Position numbers and translations under genes: made by a program
Origin: Yinghuangia sp051388915
GTDB lineage: Bacteria > Actinomycetota > Actinomycetes > Streptomycetales > Streptomycetaceae
NCBI RefSeq assembly: GCF_051388915.1
Contig: NZ_JBPKBH010000022.1
Location: forward strand, 98,300 to 162,299
Direction of reading: 5' to 3'
Length of the DNA stretch: 64,000 nucleotides
Shown: one piece after another, positions 24,120 to 32,646 of the stretch
Numbering within the stretch: position 1 is the first letter of the stretch
Layout of the letters: the number at the start of each line of letters is the position of its first letter
Notes under the pieces: model-generated
Database searches by the model: none
What the model was told of the DNA's origin: nothing
What the model saw: the letters and a program-made list of their open reading frames with translations, nothing else

Positions 24120-25168
24120 GCATGGCCACTGACGGGATGTCCGGGGGCGTGGTCCTCGCGGAACAACTGACCCGCACGTCGACCGGCGAGGCGGTGCAGT
24201 TCTGGATCCTCGGGGCGATCGCCCTGATCGGTGCGCTCGGCACGGTCTTCATGAAGAAGGCCGTGCACAGCGCGCTCATGCTGGCCTCGACGATGCTGTG
24301 CCTGGCGCTGTTCTACATGGCGCAGGGCGCGGTCTTCCTCGGCGTCGTGCAGATCGTCGTCTACACCGGCGCGATCATGATGCTGTTCCTCTTCGTGCTG
24401 ATGCTGGTCGGCGTCTCGTCCGCCGACTCGCTCAAGGAGACGCTGCGCGGCCAGCGCGTCGCGGCGGTGCTCGCGGGCCTCGGCTTCGGGATCCTGCTGG
24501 TCGCGGGAATCGCCAACGCCTCGCTCGGGAACTTCGCGGGCTACGGCGGCGGTACCTCGCCGTCCGGGGCCGCGCCGCCCGACACCACGACGCAGGCCGC
24601 GATGGACCAGAGCAACGTCAACGGCCTCGCGCACCTGATCTTCACCAAGTACGTCTGGGCGTTCGAGATCACCAGCGCGCTGCTCATCACCGCCGCGCTC
24701 GGCGCGATGGTGCTCGCGCACCGCGAGCGCCTCAAGCCGCGCAAGACGCAGCGGGAGCTGTCGGAGGAGCGCGTGCGCGACAACGTCAACCTGGCGCCGA
24801 TGCCGGCCCCGGGCGTGTACGCGCGGCACAACGCGGTGGACATCCCCGCGCTGCTGCCGGACGGCTCGGTCTCCGAGCTGTCGGTCAACGCGACGCTGCG
24901 GGCCCGCGGCCAGGTGCGCGACGTGAGCCGCGAACCGGTGCACCGGGTGGCGGAGTTGGAGGAGAGCGCCGAAGTGTGGATGGAGCAGCGCGGCGAGGTG
25001 CCGCCGGCCCGCCACGAGGACGAGGAGGGCGCGTCCGGCGCCGCCGGACCCGACGCGGGCTCCGGCGACGGCGGGCCCGAAGCGGCGCCCGAGGACCCTG
25101 ACGCGGCCGGGACCACCCACGGCGACTCGGTCGCGGCCGGCGCAGGATCGAAGGAGTCGCGCTCATGA
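24116..25168 (+). CDS. nuoJ: NADH-quinone oxidoreductase subunit J
   Basis: 350 residues. Five membrane helices lie within residues about 20-215, with the family core AVFLGVVQIVVYTGAIMMLFLF. The last 130 residues are a charged, Glu/Ala/Gly-rich cytoplasmic extension, so the protein is nearly twice the length of the E. coli subunit. NuoJ belongs to the membrane arm and takes part in coupling quinone reduction to pumping. ATGA overlaps couple it to nuoI and nuoK. Confidence 0.96.
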   Translation: MSMATDGMSGGVVLAEQLTRTSTGEAVQFWILGAIALIGALGTVFMKKAVHSALMLASTMLCLALFYMAQGAVFLGVVQIVVYTGAIMMLFLFVLMLVGVSSADSLKETLRGQRVAAVLAGLGFGILLVAGIANASLGNFAGYGGGTSPSGAAPPDTTTQAAMDQSNVNGLAHLIFTKYVWAFEITSALLITAALGAMVLAHRERLKPRKTQRELSEERVRDNVNLAPMPAPGVYARHNAVDIPALLPDGSVSELSVNATLRARGQVRDVSREPVHRVAELEESAEVWMEQRGEVPPARHEDEEGASGAAGPDAGSGDGGPEAAPEDPDAAGTTHGDSVAAGAGSKESRS

Positions 25169-25464
25169 ACCCGGCGAACTACCTGTACCTGTCGGCGCTG
25201 CTGTTCACCATCGGCGCCGCCGGGGTGCTGCTGCGCCGCAACGCGATCGTGGTGTTCATGTGCGTGGAGCTCATGCTCAACGCCACGAACCTGGCGTTCG
25301 TGACGTTCGCGCGGATGCACGGCAACTACGACGGCCAGATCATCGCGTTCTTCACGATGGTCGTCGCGGCCGCCGAGGTGGTGGTCGGCCTGTCGATCAT
25401 CATCGCCATCTTCCGCGCCCGCCGTACGGCCTCGGTCGACGACGCCAACCTGATGAAGTGGTAG
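25165..25464 (+). CDS. nuoK: NADH-quinone oxidoreductase subunit K
   Basis: 99 residues, three membrane helices, standard length. It contains the conserved MCVELMLNATNLAFV helix with the buried Glu needed for proton translocation, and a second Glu in VVAAAEVVVGLSIII. The related second-operon gene at 53752 keeps the same pattern. It starts at an ATG overlapping the nuoJ stop and is followed by nuoL after 7 bp. Confidence 0.97.
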   Translation: MNPANYLYLSALLFTIGAAGVLLRRNAIVVFMCVELMLNATNLAFVTFARMHGNYDGQIIAFFTMVVAAAEVVVGLSIIIAIFRARRTASVDDANLMKW

Positions 25465-25471
25465 GGGACTG

Positions 25472-27460
25472 GTGACGCAAAACTCGGTTTCCTCGACGCT
25501 GTTGGCCTCCGAGGGGGGCGGCGGCATGCACTCGGTCGCGGCGAGCGGGGTCTTCTCGGCGACGTGGCTGGTGATCGCGCTGCCGCTGCTCGGCGCGGCG
25601 GTGCTGCTGCTGTGCGGCAAGCGCGGCAACAGGCTCGGGCACTGGCTCGGCACGCTCCTCGCGCTCGGCTCGTTCGCGGTCGGCGTCGCGCTGTTCGCGG
25701 CGATGCTCGGCAAGGACGGCGCCGAGCGGTCGATCGACCAGCACCTGTGGAACTGGGTGCCGGCCGCGGACTTCCAGGCCGAGGTCGGACTGCACCTCGA
25801 CCAGTTGTCGATGGTCTTCGTGCTGCTGATCACCGGTGTGGGCTCGCTGATCCACATCTACTCGATCGGCTACATGGCGGAGGACCCGGACCGGCGCCGG
25901 TTCTTCGCGTACCTGAACCTGTTCCTGGCGTCCATGCTGCTGCTGGTGCTGGCGAACAACTACCTGCTGCTGTACGTCGGGTGGGAGGGTGTCGGCCTCG
26001 CGTCGTACCTGCTCATCGGGTTCTGGCAGCACAAGCCGTCGGCGGCGACCGCGGCCAAGAAGGCGTTCATCATGAACCGCGTCGGCGACTTCGGTCTGGC
26101 CGTCGCGATCTTCCTGATGTTCACCACCTTCGGCACCTTCGCGTTCGACGACGTGCTCGGCGGCTCGGCCGAGGCTTCCGACGGCACGATGACCGCGATC
26201 GGCCTCATGCTGCTGCTCGCGGCGTGCGGCAAGTCGGCGCAGTTCCCGCTGCAAGCCTGGCTCGGCGACGCGATGGAGGGCCCGACCCCGGTCTCCGCAC
26301 TGATCCACGCGGCGACGATGGTGACCGCGGGCGTGTACCTGATCACCAGGTCCGCGGAGATCTTCAACGCCTCGCCGGACGCGCAGCTGGTGGTGACCAT
26401 CGTCGGTGCCGTCACGGTGCTGTTCGGGGCGATCGTCGGCTGTGCGAAGGACGACATCAAGAAGGCCCTCGCGGCGTCCACGATGTCGCAGATCGGCTAC
26501 ATGATCCTGGCCGCGGGCCTGGGCCCGATCGGGTACGCGTTCGCCATCATGCACCTGGTGACGCACGGCTTCTTCAAGGCCGGGCTGTTCCTCGGGGCCG
26601 GGTCGGTCATGCACGGCATGAACGACGAGGTCGACATGCGGCGGTACGGCGGGCTCCGCAAGTACATGCCGGTGACTTTCGTGACCTTCGGGCTCGGATA
26701 TCTGGCCATCATCGGGTTTCCGCTGCTGTCCGGATTCTTCTCCAAGGACAAGATCATCGAGGCGGCCTTCGCGAAGGGCGGCACCTCCGGGTACATCCTG
26801 GGCTCGGTGACGCTGGTGGCGGCGGCGCTGACCGCGTACTACATGACGCGCGTGATGCTCATGACCTTCTTCGGCCGCGAACGGTGGAAGGAGGCACCGG
26901 TCGGCGCGCCCGCGGAGTGGCACGAGCCGCACCCGCACGAGTCCCCGGCGTCGATGACGGTGCCGATGATCGTGCTGGCGTTCGGCTCGGTGTTCGCGGG
27001 CGGGCTGTTCGTCCTGAACGACGCGTTCGTGAACTGGCTGACCCCGGTGACCGGCTTCGACCACGGCGAACTGCCGTTCAGCGTCTGGGTGGTGACCGGC
27101 ATGGCCACCGCGATGGTGGCGCTCGGCGTGCTGGTGGCGTACGTGCAGTACGCCCGCCGCGAGGTCCCGGCCGTCGCGCCGCACGGCTCCCTGGTCACCG
27201 TGGCCGCGCGCAAGGACCTCTACCAGGACTCCATCAACGAGGGCCTGGTCATGCGGCCCGGGCAGTACCTCACCCGGCTGCTGGTCTGGCTGGACGGCAA
27301 GGGCATCGACGGATTCGTCGGCGGCCTGGCGGCGTTCATCGGCGGCACCTCGGCGCGGGTGCGCAAGGTGCAGACCGGTTTCGCCCGTTCGTACGCGCTG
27401 TCGATGTTCGGCGGCACGGCCGTCGTCGTGGCGGCGACCCTGATGGCGAGGATGGCGTGA
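25472..27460 (+). CDS. nuoL: NADH-quinone oxidoreductase subunit L
   Basis: 662 residues, an antiporter-like pump subunit with about 15-16 helices. Conserved features are the Glu in YVGWEGVGLASYLLIGFW, SAQFPLQAWLGDAMEGPTP and DDIKKALAASTMSQIGYM. The long amphipathic C-terminal segment leads to a last helix at the extreme C-terminus (LSMFGGTAVVVAATLMAR). GTG 25472 is the only good start. The stop TGA overlaps an ATG that opens a tiny 25-codon frame before nuoM. Confidence 0.97.
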   Translation: MTQNSVSSTLLASEGGGGMHSVAASGVFSATWLVIALPLLGAAVLLLCGKRGNRLGHWLGTLLALGSFAVGVALFAAMLGKDGAERSIDQHLWNWVPAADFQAEVGLHLDQLSMVFVLLITGVGSLIHIYSIGYMAEDPDRRRFFAYLNLFLASMLLLVLANNYLLLYVGWEGVGLASYLLIGFWQHKPSAATAAKKAFIMNRVGDFGLAVAIFLMFTTFGTFAFDDVLGGSAEASDGTMTAIGLMLLLAACGKSAQFPLQAWLGDAMEGPTPVSALIHAATMVTAGVYLITRSAEIFNASPDAQLVVTIVGAVTVLFGAIVGCAKDDIKKALAASTMSQIGYMILAAGLGPIGYAFAIMHLVTHGFFKAGLFLGAGSVMHGMNDEVDMRRYGGLRKYMPVTFVTFGLGYLAIIGFPLLSGFFSKDKIIEAAFAKGGTSGYILGSVTLVAAALTAYYMTRVMLMTFFGRERWKEAPVGAPAEWHEPHPHESPASMTVPMIVLAFGSVFAGGLFVLNDAFVNWLTPVTGFDHGELPFSVWVVTGMATAMVALGVLVAYVQYARREVPAVAPHGSLVTVAARKDLYQDSINEGLVMRPGQYLTRLLVWLDGKGIDGFVGGLAAFIGGTSARVRKVQTGFARSYALSMFGGTAVVVAATLMARMA

Positions 27461-27537
27461 TGGCCGGCCCCGACTCCACACGCGCTGCCACCAATCGGGC
27501 TGTCACCACAGCGGCCATGGCGGAGGGATTGCGATGA
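27460..27537 (+). CDS. Possible 25-aa peptide linking nuoL and nuoM
   Basis: ATG 27460 overlaps the nuoL stop (TGATG). The frame ends at TGA 27535-27537, which overlaps the nuoM ATG (ATGA). The peptide would be MAGPDSTRAATNRA followed by VTTAAMAEGLR. The double coupling suggests ribosomes may pass from nuoL to nuoM through this frame, rather than the peptide having its own function. It could be chance in a GC-rich spacer. Confidence 0.35.
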   Translation: MAGPDSTRAATNRAVTTAAMAEGLR

Positions 27538-29171
27538 ACGGCCACTTCCCCTGGCTGACGGTCATGGCCGCGCTGCCGTTCGCCGGCGGCCTGCTGGTCG
27601 CGGCGCTGCCGGCGGGCAAGCGCCTGCTCGCCAAGAACGTCGCCCTGGCGGTCACCCTCGCCGAACTGGTGCTGGCGGTCATCGTCACGGTGAAGTTCTC
27701 GCCGGACGGCGACCGCTACCAGATGACCGAAAGCTACTCCTGGATCAAGTCGTTCGGCGTGCACTGGGCGCTGGGCGTGGACGGCATCGGCGTCGTCCTG
27801 ATCCTGCTCACCGCGGTGCTCATGCCGATCCTGGTGCTGGCGTCCTGGCACGACGCGGACACGCCGCAGGTCCGCATGGACGGAACGGCGGGGGAGAAGG
27901 CGGCGCCGCGCTCGACGCACGCGTTCTTCGCGCTGATGCTCATGGTCGAGGCGATGGTGGTGGTGTCCTTCGCGGCCACCGACATCTTCGTCTTCTACAT
28001 CTTCTTCGAGGCCATGCTCATCCCGATGTACTTCCTCATCGGCGGCTTCGGAGGCGCGCAACGCTCGTACGCCGCGGTCAAGTTCCTGCTCTACAACCTG
28101 CTCGGCGGCCTGGTGATGCTGGCCGCGGTCGTCGCGCTGTACGTGGTGACCGCCAACCAGGACATCGGCGGCGCGGGCCAGGGCACGTTCGACCTGATCC
28201 GCGTCTCGCAGGCGGTCGCGTCGGGTGAGCTGGACATCAACCCGGCGGCCGAGAAGGCGATGTTCCTCGGCTTCATGTTCGCCTTCGCGATCAAGGCGCC
28301 GCTGTGGCCGTTCCACACCTGGCTGCCGGACACCATGACCGAGGCCACCCCGGGCGTCGCGGTGCTGGTGACGGCGATGGTCGACAAGGTCGGCACGTTC
28401 GCGATGCTGCGGTTCTGCCTGGAGCTGTTCCCGAACGCGTCCAAGACGTTCGCGCCGCTGGTGGTGACACTCGCGGTGATCGGGATCATCTACGGGGCGC
28501 TGCTCGCGGTGGGGCAGACCGATATCAAGCGCCTCATCGCGTACACCTCGATCTCGCACTTCGGCTTCATCATCATGGGCATCTTCGCGATGACCACGCA
28601 GGGCCACTCGGGTGCCACGCTCTACATGATCAACCACGGGTTCTCGACGGCGGCGCTGCTGCTGATCGCGGGCTTCCTGATCACCCGGCGCGGCAGCAAG
28701 ACGATCGCCGACTTCGGCGGGGTGCAGAAAGTCGCGCCGGTGCTGGCCGGCACGTTCCTGGTGGCCGGCCTCGCGACCCTGTCGCTGCCCGGACTCGCCC
28801 CGTTCGTCAGTGAGTTCCTGGTGCTGATCGGCACGTTCTCGCGCTACGAGGTGGCCGGCGTCTTCGCGACGGTCGGCATCATCCTGGCCGCGCTGTACGT
28901 CCTGGTGCTCTACCAGCGCACCATGACCGGGCCGGTCAAGGCGGGCGTGGAGAAGATCAAGGACCTGAACGTCCGCGAGATGGTCGTGGTCGCGCCGCTG
29001 ATCGCGCTGCTGCTGGTGCTGGGCGTGTACCCGAAGCCGATCCTCGACGTCGTCAACCCGGCGGTCGAGGACACCATCACCCAGGTCGAGCAGAAGGACC
29101 CCAAGCCGACCGATCCGATCGTGCCGACAGAGCAGCAACTGGCGGCCGACACCCACGGAGGCAACAAGTGA
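27534..29171 (+). CDS. nuoM: NADH-quinone oxidoreductase subunit M
   Basis: 545 residues, about 14 helices, the second antiporter-like subunit. Key charges are seen: the Glu in FFEAMLIPMYFLIGGFG, the Lys in AIKAPLWPFHTWLPDTMTEA and the Lys in QTDIKRLIAYTSISHFGF. The length is slightly above the family norm because of an extra loop with charged residues near 125-145. The ATG has GGAGGGATTGCG upstream. The stop overlaps the nuoN GTG. Confidence 0.97.
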   Translation: MNGHFPWLTVMAALPFAGGLLVAALPAGKRLLAKNVALAVTLAELVLAVIVTVKFSPDGDRYQMTESYSWIKSFGVHWALGVDGIGVVLILLTAVLMPILVLASWHDADTPQVRMDGTAGEKAAPRSTHAFFALMLMVEAMVVVSFAATDIFVFYIFFEAMLIPMYFLIGGFGGAQRSYAAVKFLLYNLLGGLVMLAAVVALYVVTANQDIGGAGQGTFDLIRVSQAVASGELDINPAAEKAMFLGFMFAFAIKAPLWPFHTWLPDTMTEATPGVAVLVTAMVDKVGTFAMLRFCLELFPNASKTFAPLVVTLAVIGIIYGALLAVGQTDIKRLIAYTSISHFGFIIMGIFAMTTQGHSGATLYMINHGFSTAALLLIAGFLITRRGSKTIADFGGVQKVAPVLAGTFLVAGLATLSLPGLAPFVSEFLVLIGTFSRYEVAGVFATVGIILAALYVLVLYQRTMTGPVKAGVEKIKDLNVREMVVVAPLIALLLVLGVYPKPILDVVNPAVEDTITQVEQKDPKPTDPIVPTEQQLAADTHGGNK

Positions 29172-30724
29172 GCGCGGGTCTGCAACTCGCCGCCACCGTC
29201 GACGCGCCCAAGATCGAGTACGGCGAACTCTCGCCGATGCTCATCGTCTTCGGCATCGCGGTCGTGGGCGTGCTCGTCGAGGCGTTCGTACCGCGCAAGG
29301 CGCGGTACGCCACCCATCTGGTCCTGTCGCTGGGCGGCATGGCCGCGGCGTTCGCGTGCGTCGTCGCGCTGGCCGGCGAGCAGGAGGTGGCGGCGGTCGG
29401 TGCGGTGGCCGTCGACGGCCCGTCCCTGTTCCTCCAGGGCACGCTGCTGCTGCTCGGCATCGTGTCGGTGATGCTGATCGCGGAACGCCGCCTGGAGCCG
29501 GGCGGCGACGCCTTCGCCCCGCAGGCCGCGGCGGCGCCGGGCAGCGCGCAGGAGAAGGAGGCGACGGCGGCCGGCCTGCACCAGACCGAGGTCTTCCCGC
29601 TGACGATGTTCGCGCTGGGCGGGATGCTGCTGTTCCCGGCGTCCAACGACCTGCTGACGATGTTCATCGCCCTTGAGGTCATGTCGCTGCCGCTGTACCT
29701 GCTGTGCGGGCTCGCCCGGCGGCGCCGCATGCTGTCGCAGGAGGCGGCGCTCAAGTACTTCCTGCTCGGCGCGTTCTCCTCGGCCTTCTTCCTGTTCGGC
29801 GTCGCGCTGCTGTACGGCTACTCGGGCAGCCTGCGGCTGGACCGGATCGCGGTGGCGACCGGCGGCGCGATGGACAACGACGCGCTGCTGCTGATCGGCA
29901 TGGCGATGATCGCGGTCGGCCTGCTGTTCAAGGTCGGCGCGGTGCCGTTCCACTCCTGGACGCCGGACGTCTACCAGGGCGCGCCGACGCCGATCACCGG
30001 GTTCATGGCGGCCGCCACCAAGGTCGCCGCCTTCGGCGCGCTGCTGCGGTTCTTCTACGTCGCGCTGCCGGGCATGAAGTGGGACTGGCGACCGGTCATG
30101 ATCGGCGTCGCGATCGTCACGATGGTGGCGGGCGCGGTCATCGCGATCACCCAGACCGACGTGAAGCGCATGCTGGCGTATTCCTCGATCGCGCACGCCG
30201 GGTTCATCCTGACCGGCATGATCGCGGCGAACGAGGCCGGCGCGTCGTCCACGCTGTTCTACCTCGTGTCGTACGGATTCGTCACTCTCGGTGCATTCGC
30301 GGTGGTCACCCTGGTCCGCGACGCCGGTGGCGAGGCGACCCATTTGTCGCGGTGGGCCGGTCTCGGCCGCCGTTCCCCGCTGGTCGCCGCGGTCTTCGCG
30401 GTGTTCCTCCTGGCCTTCGCGGGCATCCCGTTGACCAGCGGTTTCACCGGGAAGTTCGCGGTGTTCCAGGCGGCCGCCGATGGCGGAGCCGGATCGCTTG
30501 TGATCGTGGGCGTGCTCTGTTCTGCCATCGCCGCGTTCTTCTATGTCCGGGTCATCGTGCTGATGTTCTTCTCGGAGCCGCGCGCGGACGGGCCGACCGT
30601 GGTCGTGCCGAGTGTCCTGACCACCGCTGCCATCGCGTTGGGGGTAGCGGTTACGGTGGTCCTTGGCATCCTGCCGCAGCCGGTCCTGGACCTCGCGGAC
30701 AAGGCCGCCCTGTTCGTCCATTAG
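29168..30724 (+). CDS. nuoN: NADH-quinone oxidoreductase subunit N
   Basis: 518 residues, about 14 helices, the third antiporter-like subunit and the last gene of the operon. ALEVMSLPLYLLCGLARRRR carries the conserved Glu, FKVGAVPFHSWTPDVYQGAPTP the Lys and Trp-Thr-Pro-Asp motif, and QTDVKRMLAYSSIAHAGF the second Lys. GTG 29168 overlaps the nuoM stop. The polyprenyl synthase gene begins 43 bp later in the same direction and may be read through from this operon. Confidence 0.97.
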   Translation: MSAGLQLAATVDAPKIEYGELSPMLIVFGIAVVGVLVEAFVPRKARYATHLVLSLGGMAAAFACVVALAGEQEVAAVGAVAVDGPSLFLQGTLLLLGIVSVMLIAERRLEPGGDAFAPQAAAAPGSAQEKEATAAGLHQTEVFPLTMFALGGMLLFPASNDLLTMFIALEVMSLPLYLLCGLARRRRMLSQEAALKYFLLGAFSSAFFLFGVALLYGYSGSLRLDRIAVATGGAMDNDALLLIGMAMIAVGLLFKVGAVPFHSWTPDVYQGAPTPITGFMAAATKVAAFGALLRFFYVALPGMKWDWRPVMIGVAIVTMVAGAVIAITQTDVKRMLAYSSIAHAGFILTGMIAANEAGASSTLFYLVSYGFVTLGAFAVVTLVRDAGGEATHLSRWAGLGRRSPLVAAVFAVFLLAFAGIPLTSGFTGKFAVFQAAADGGAGSLVIVGVLCSAIAAFFYVRVIVLMFFSEPRADGPTVVVPSVLTTAAIALGVAVTVVLGILPQPVLDLADKAALFVH

Positions 30725-30767
30725 CAGCAGCGCAGACACACTGCGCGACCATGAGGAGAGCACCGGC

Positions 30768-31766
30768 ATGACGATCGTGGGGCCCTTCGGGCTGAGCGTC
30801 CATGACGGTGAACTCGATGCGGAGATCCGCGCCGGGATGGCGGCGGTGGAGCAGGAGCTCCTCGCCGCCACCAAGAGCGAGTTCCCGTACCTCACCCAGA
30901 CGTCGCGGCACCTGGTCGAGGCGGGCGGCAAGCGCTTCCGCCCGCTCCTCACCCTTTTGGCGGCCCAGTTCGGCGACCCGCAGGCACCCGGCGTCGTCCC
31001 GGCCGCCGTGGTCTGCGAGCTGACCCACCTCGCGACGCTCTACCACGACGACGTCATGGACGAGGCTGCCCTGCGGCGCGGCGCACCGAGCGCGAACGCC
31101 CGGTGGGACAACTCGGTCGCCATCCTCACCGGCGACTTCCTGTTCGCCAAGGCGTCCGAGATCGTCGCCGACCTGGGAGACGAGGCGGTCCGTATCCAGG
31201 CCCGCGCGTTCGCCCGCCTGGTCACCGGCCAGATCCGCGAGACCGTCGGCCCCAATCCGGGCGACGACCCGGTGCAGCACTACCTGTCGGTCATCGCCGA
31301 CAAGACCGGCTCGCTGATCGCCACGTCCGGCCAGTTCGGCGCGATGTTCGCGGGGGCCGACGAGCAGGTCGTGGAGATCCTGACCCGGTACGGCGAGCGC
31401 ATCGGCGTGGCGTTCCAACTCGCGGACGACGTCCTCGACATCGCCAGCGACTCCACCGAGTCCGGCAAGACCCCCGGCACGGACCTGCGCGAGGGCGTCC
31501 CGACCCTCCCCGTCCTGCACCTGCGCGCCGCCGCCCAGCCCGAGGACGCGCACCTCCTGGACCTCCTGTCGGCCCCGCTCGTGGACGACGACCGCCACGC
31601 CGAGGCGCTGACCCTGCTGCGGGCCCACCCGGCCCTGGAGAAGGCCCGCGCGGACACCCGCCGCTACGCCGAAGAGGCCCGGGAGGTCCTCGTCCCCCTC
31701 CCGGAGACACCGGCCAAGACCGCGCTGTCGTCCCTCTGCGAACTCGTCGTCGAGCGGAGCTGCTGA
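30768..31766 (+). CDS. Polyprenyl diphosphate synthase (long-chain trans-prenyltransferase)
   Basis: 332 residues. It carries GGKRFRP (53-59), the first Asp-rich motif DDVMD (94-98) and the second DDVLD (220-224), which bind the two diphosphate substrates through Mg2+. The residues before the first motif are small (ATLYH), as expected for a long product. Its place directly after nuoN suggests it makes the menaquinone side chain (hepta- to nonaprenyl). ATG 30768 follows GAGGAG. Chain length cannot be fixed from sequence alone. Confidence 0.92.
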   Translation: MTIVGPFGLSVHDGELDAEIRAGMAAVEQELLAATKSEFPYLTQTSRHLVEAGGKRFRPLLTLLAAQFGDPQAPGVVPAAVVCELTHLATLYHDDVMDEAALRRGAPSANARWDNSVAILTGDFLFAKASEIVADLGDEAVRIQARAFARLVTGQIRETVGPNPGDDPVQHYLSVIADKTGSLIATSGQFGAMFAGADEQVVEILTRYGERIGVAFQLADDVLDIASDSTESGKTPGTDLREGVPTLPVLHLRAAAQPEDAHLLDLLSAPLVDDDRHAEALTLLRAHPALEKARADTRRYAEEAREVLVPLPETPAKTALSSLCELVVERSC

Positions 31767-32066
31767 CCGTCCCGAAACGGTTCTGCGCCCCCGACCCCAC
31801 CGCGACACGCCCAACCGCAAAATCCCTTTTGATTACTCCCCGCCCCCGGTCGGCCACCGACGTTGCGACGCGCCCGACAACCACCGCGGATGAACTCGTC
31901 GTGAGCGGGCTCAGTTGCGGGGGCTGCGACCGTGGGGGACGCCGCTGAGTCCCTGCTAGGCGGGCAACTGTTCGTTGTCTTCTGGCGAGGCGCTGAGTGC
32001 GTTTGCGTGCAGGGGTGAGTACGAGCGCGGATATCGACCGACGCGCGCCGCGGGGATTCTCGATGC
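31767..32066. other. Intergenic, nothing recognised
   Basis: 300 bp between the polyprenyl synthase and the small membrane protein. It contains a short AT-rich patch (ccttttgattactcc). No open frame with a ribosome binding site and no clear hairpin were seen. Confidence 0.4.
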
Positions 32067-32426
32067 ATGACTTCCACCTTGCCCGTGGGGACCTTGCCGG
32101 ACCGTTGGATCGACGAGGGCGAACGCCGCGACTGGACCACTGTGTTCGCGGTCCTGTTCGTGCTCGCCGTCGGCTTGGTGACCAGTGCTTGGCCCGTCCT
32201 CCTCATGCTGTTGAGCATGGTGCCCCCCGACTCGTGTGACCCGGGCTCCTGCGGCGGCGGGGTGACCGGCATGACGGTTGTCCTCGCCGCGGGACTTCTC
32301 GCCGAACTCGGCCTGTTCGTCGCCACCACGCTGCTCTCGCGTCGTCGGCAGCGCGCGATGCGCTGGATGTGCGCCGTTGCCGCACCCGTCATGCCGTTGA
32401 TCGGTCTCGCCGCGCTGTTCGCCTAG
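32067..32426 (+). CDS. Small membrane protein, hypothetical
   Basis: 119 residues with three hydrophobic segments: TVFAVLFVLAVGLVTSAWPV plus its continuation (about 25-50), GMTVVLAAGLLAELGLFVAT (about 68-90) and the C-terminal CAVAAPVMPLIGLAALFA. The first loop has a short Cys pair (SCDPGSC) that could form a disulfide outside the membrane. The family is unknown. The ribosome binding site is weak, and another ATG lies 4 bp upstream out of frame, so the start is tentative. Confidence 0.55.
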   Translation: MTSTLPVGTLPDRWIDEGERRDWTTVFAVLFVLAVGLVTSAWPVLLMLLSMVPPDSCDPGSCGGGVTGMTVVLAAGLLAELGLFVATTLLSRRRQRAMRWMCAVAAPVMPLIGLAALFA

Positions 32427-32646
32427 CGCTGCGACCGGGAGGTCGGGAACCGGTGAGCCTTCCCGGCCACGACCCCGGGCGGGACCGTGTGTGCGACCGC
32501 TCCAAAAACGGGGGTCGATCGTTGTGCCGGGCGAGATCAGTGCCCGGGCGTGCTTTGCCGACGATATGGACAGGGCGGTGCCGGGGCGCGAAGCGCCGGA
32601 CCACCCACGGTCAGCGTCAGCAGCACGAGGCGAAGGGTCCTTCCCG

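Noticed and set aside
25400..29156. Several long minus-strand frames opposite nuoL and nuoM
   Set aside because: His/Arg/Asp-rich shadow translations of the plus-strand genes.
31767..32066. Possible small gene after the polyprenyl synthase
   Set aside because: No frame with both a start signal and plausible composition.
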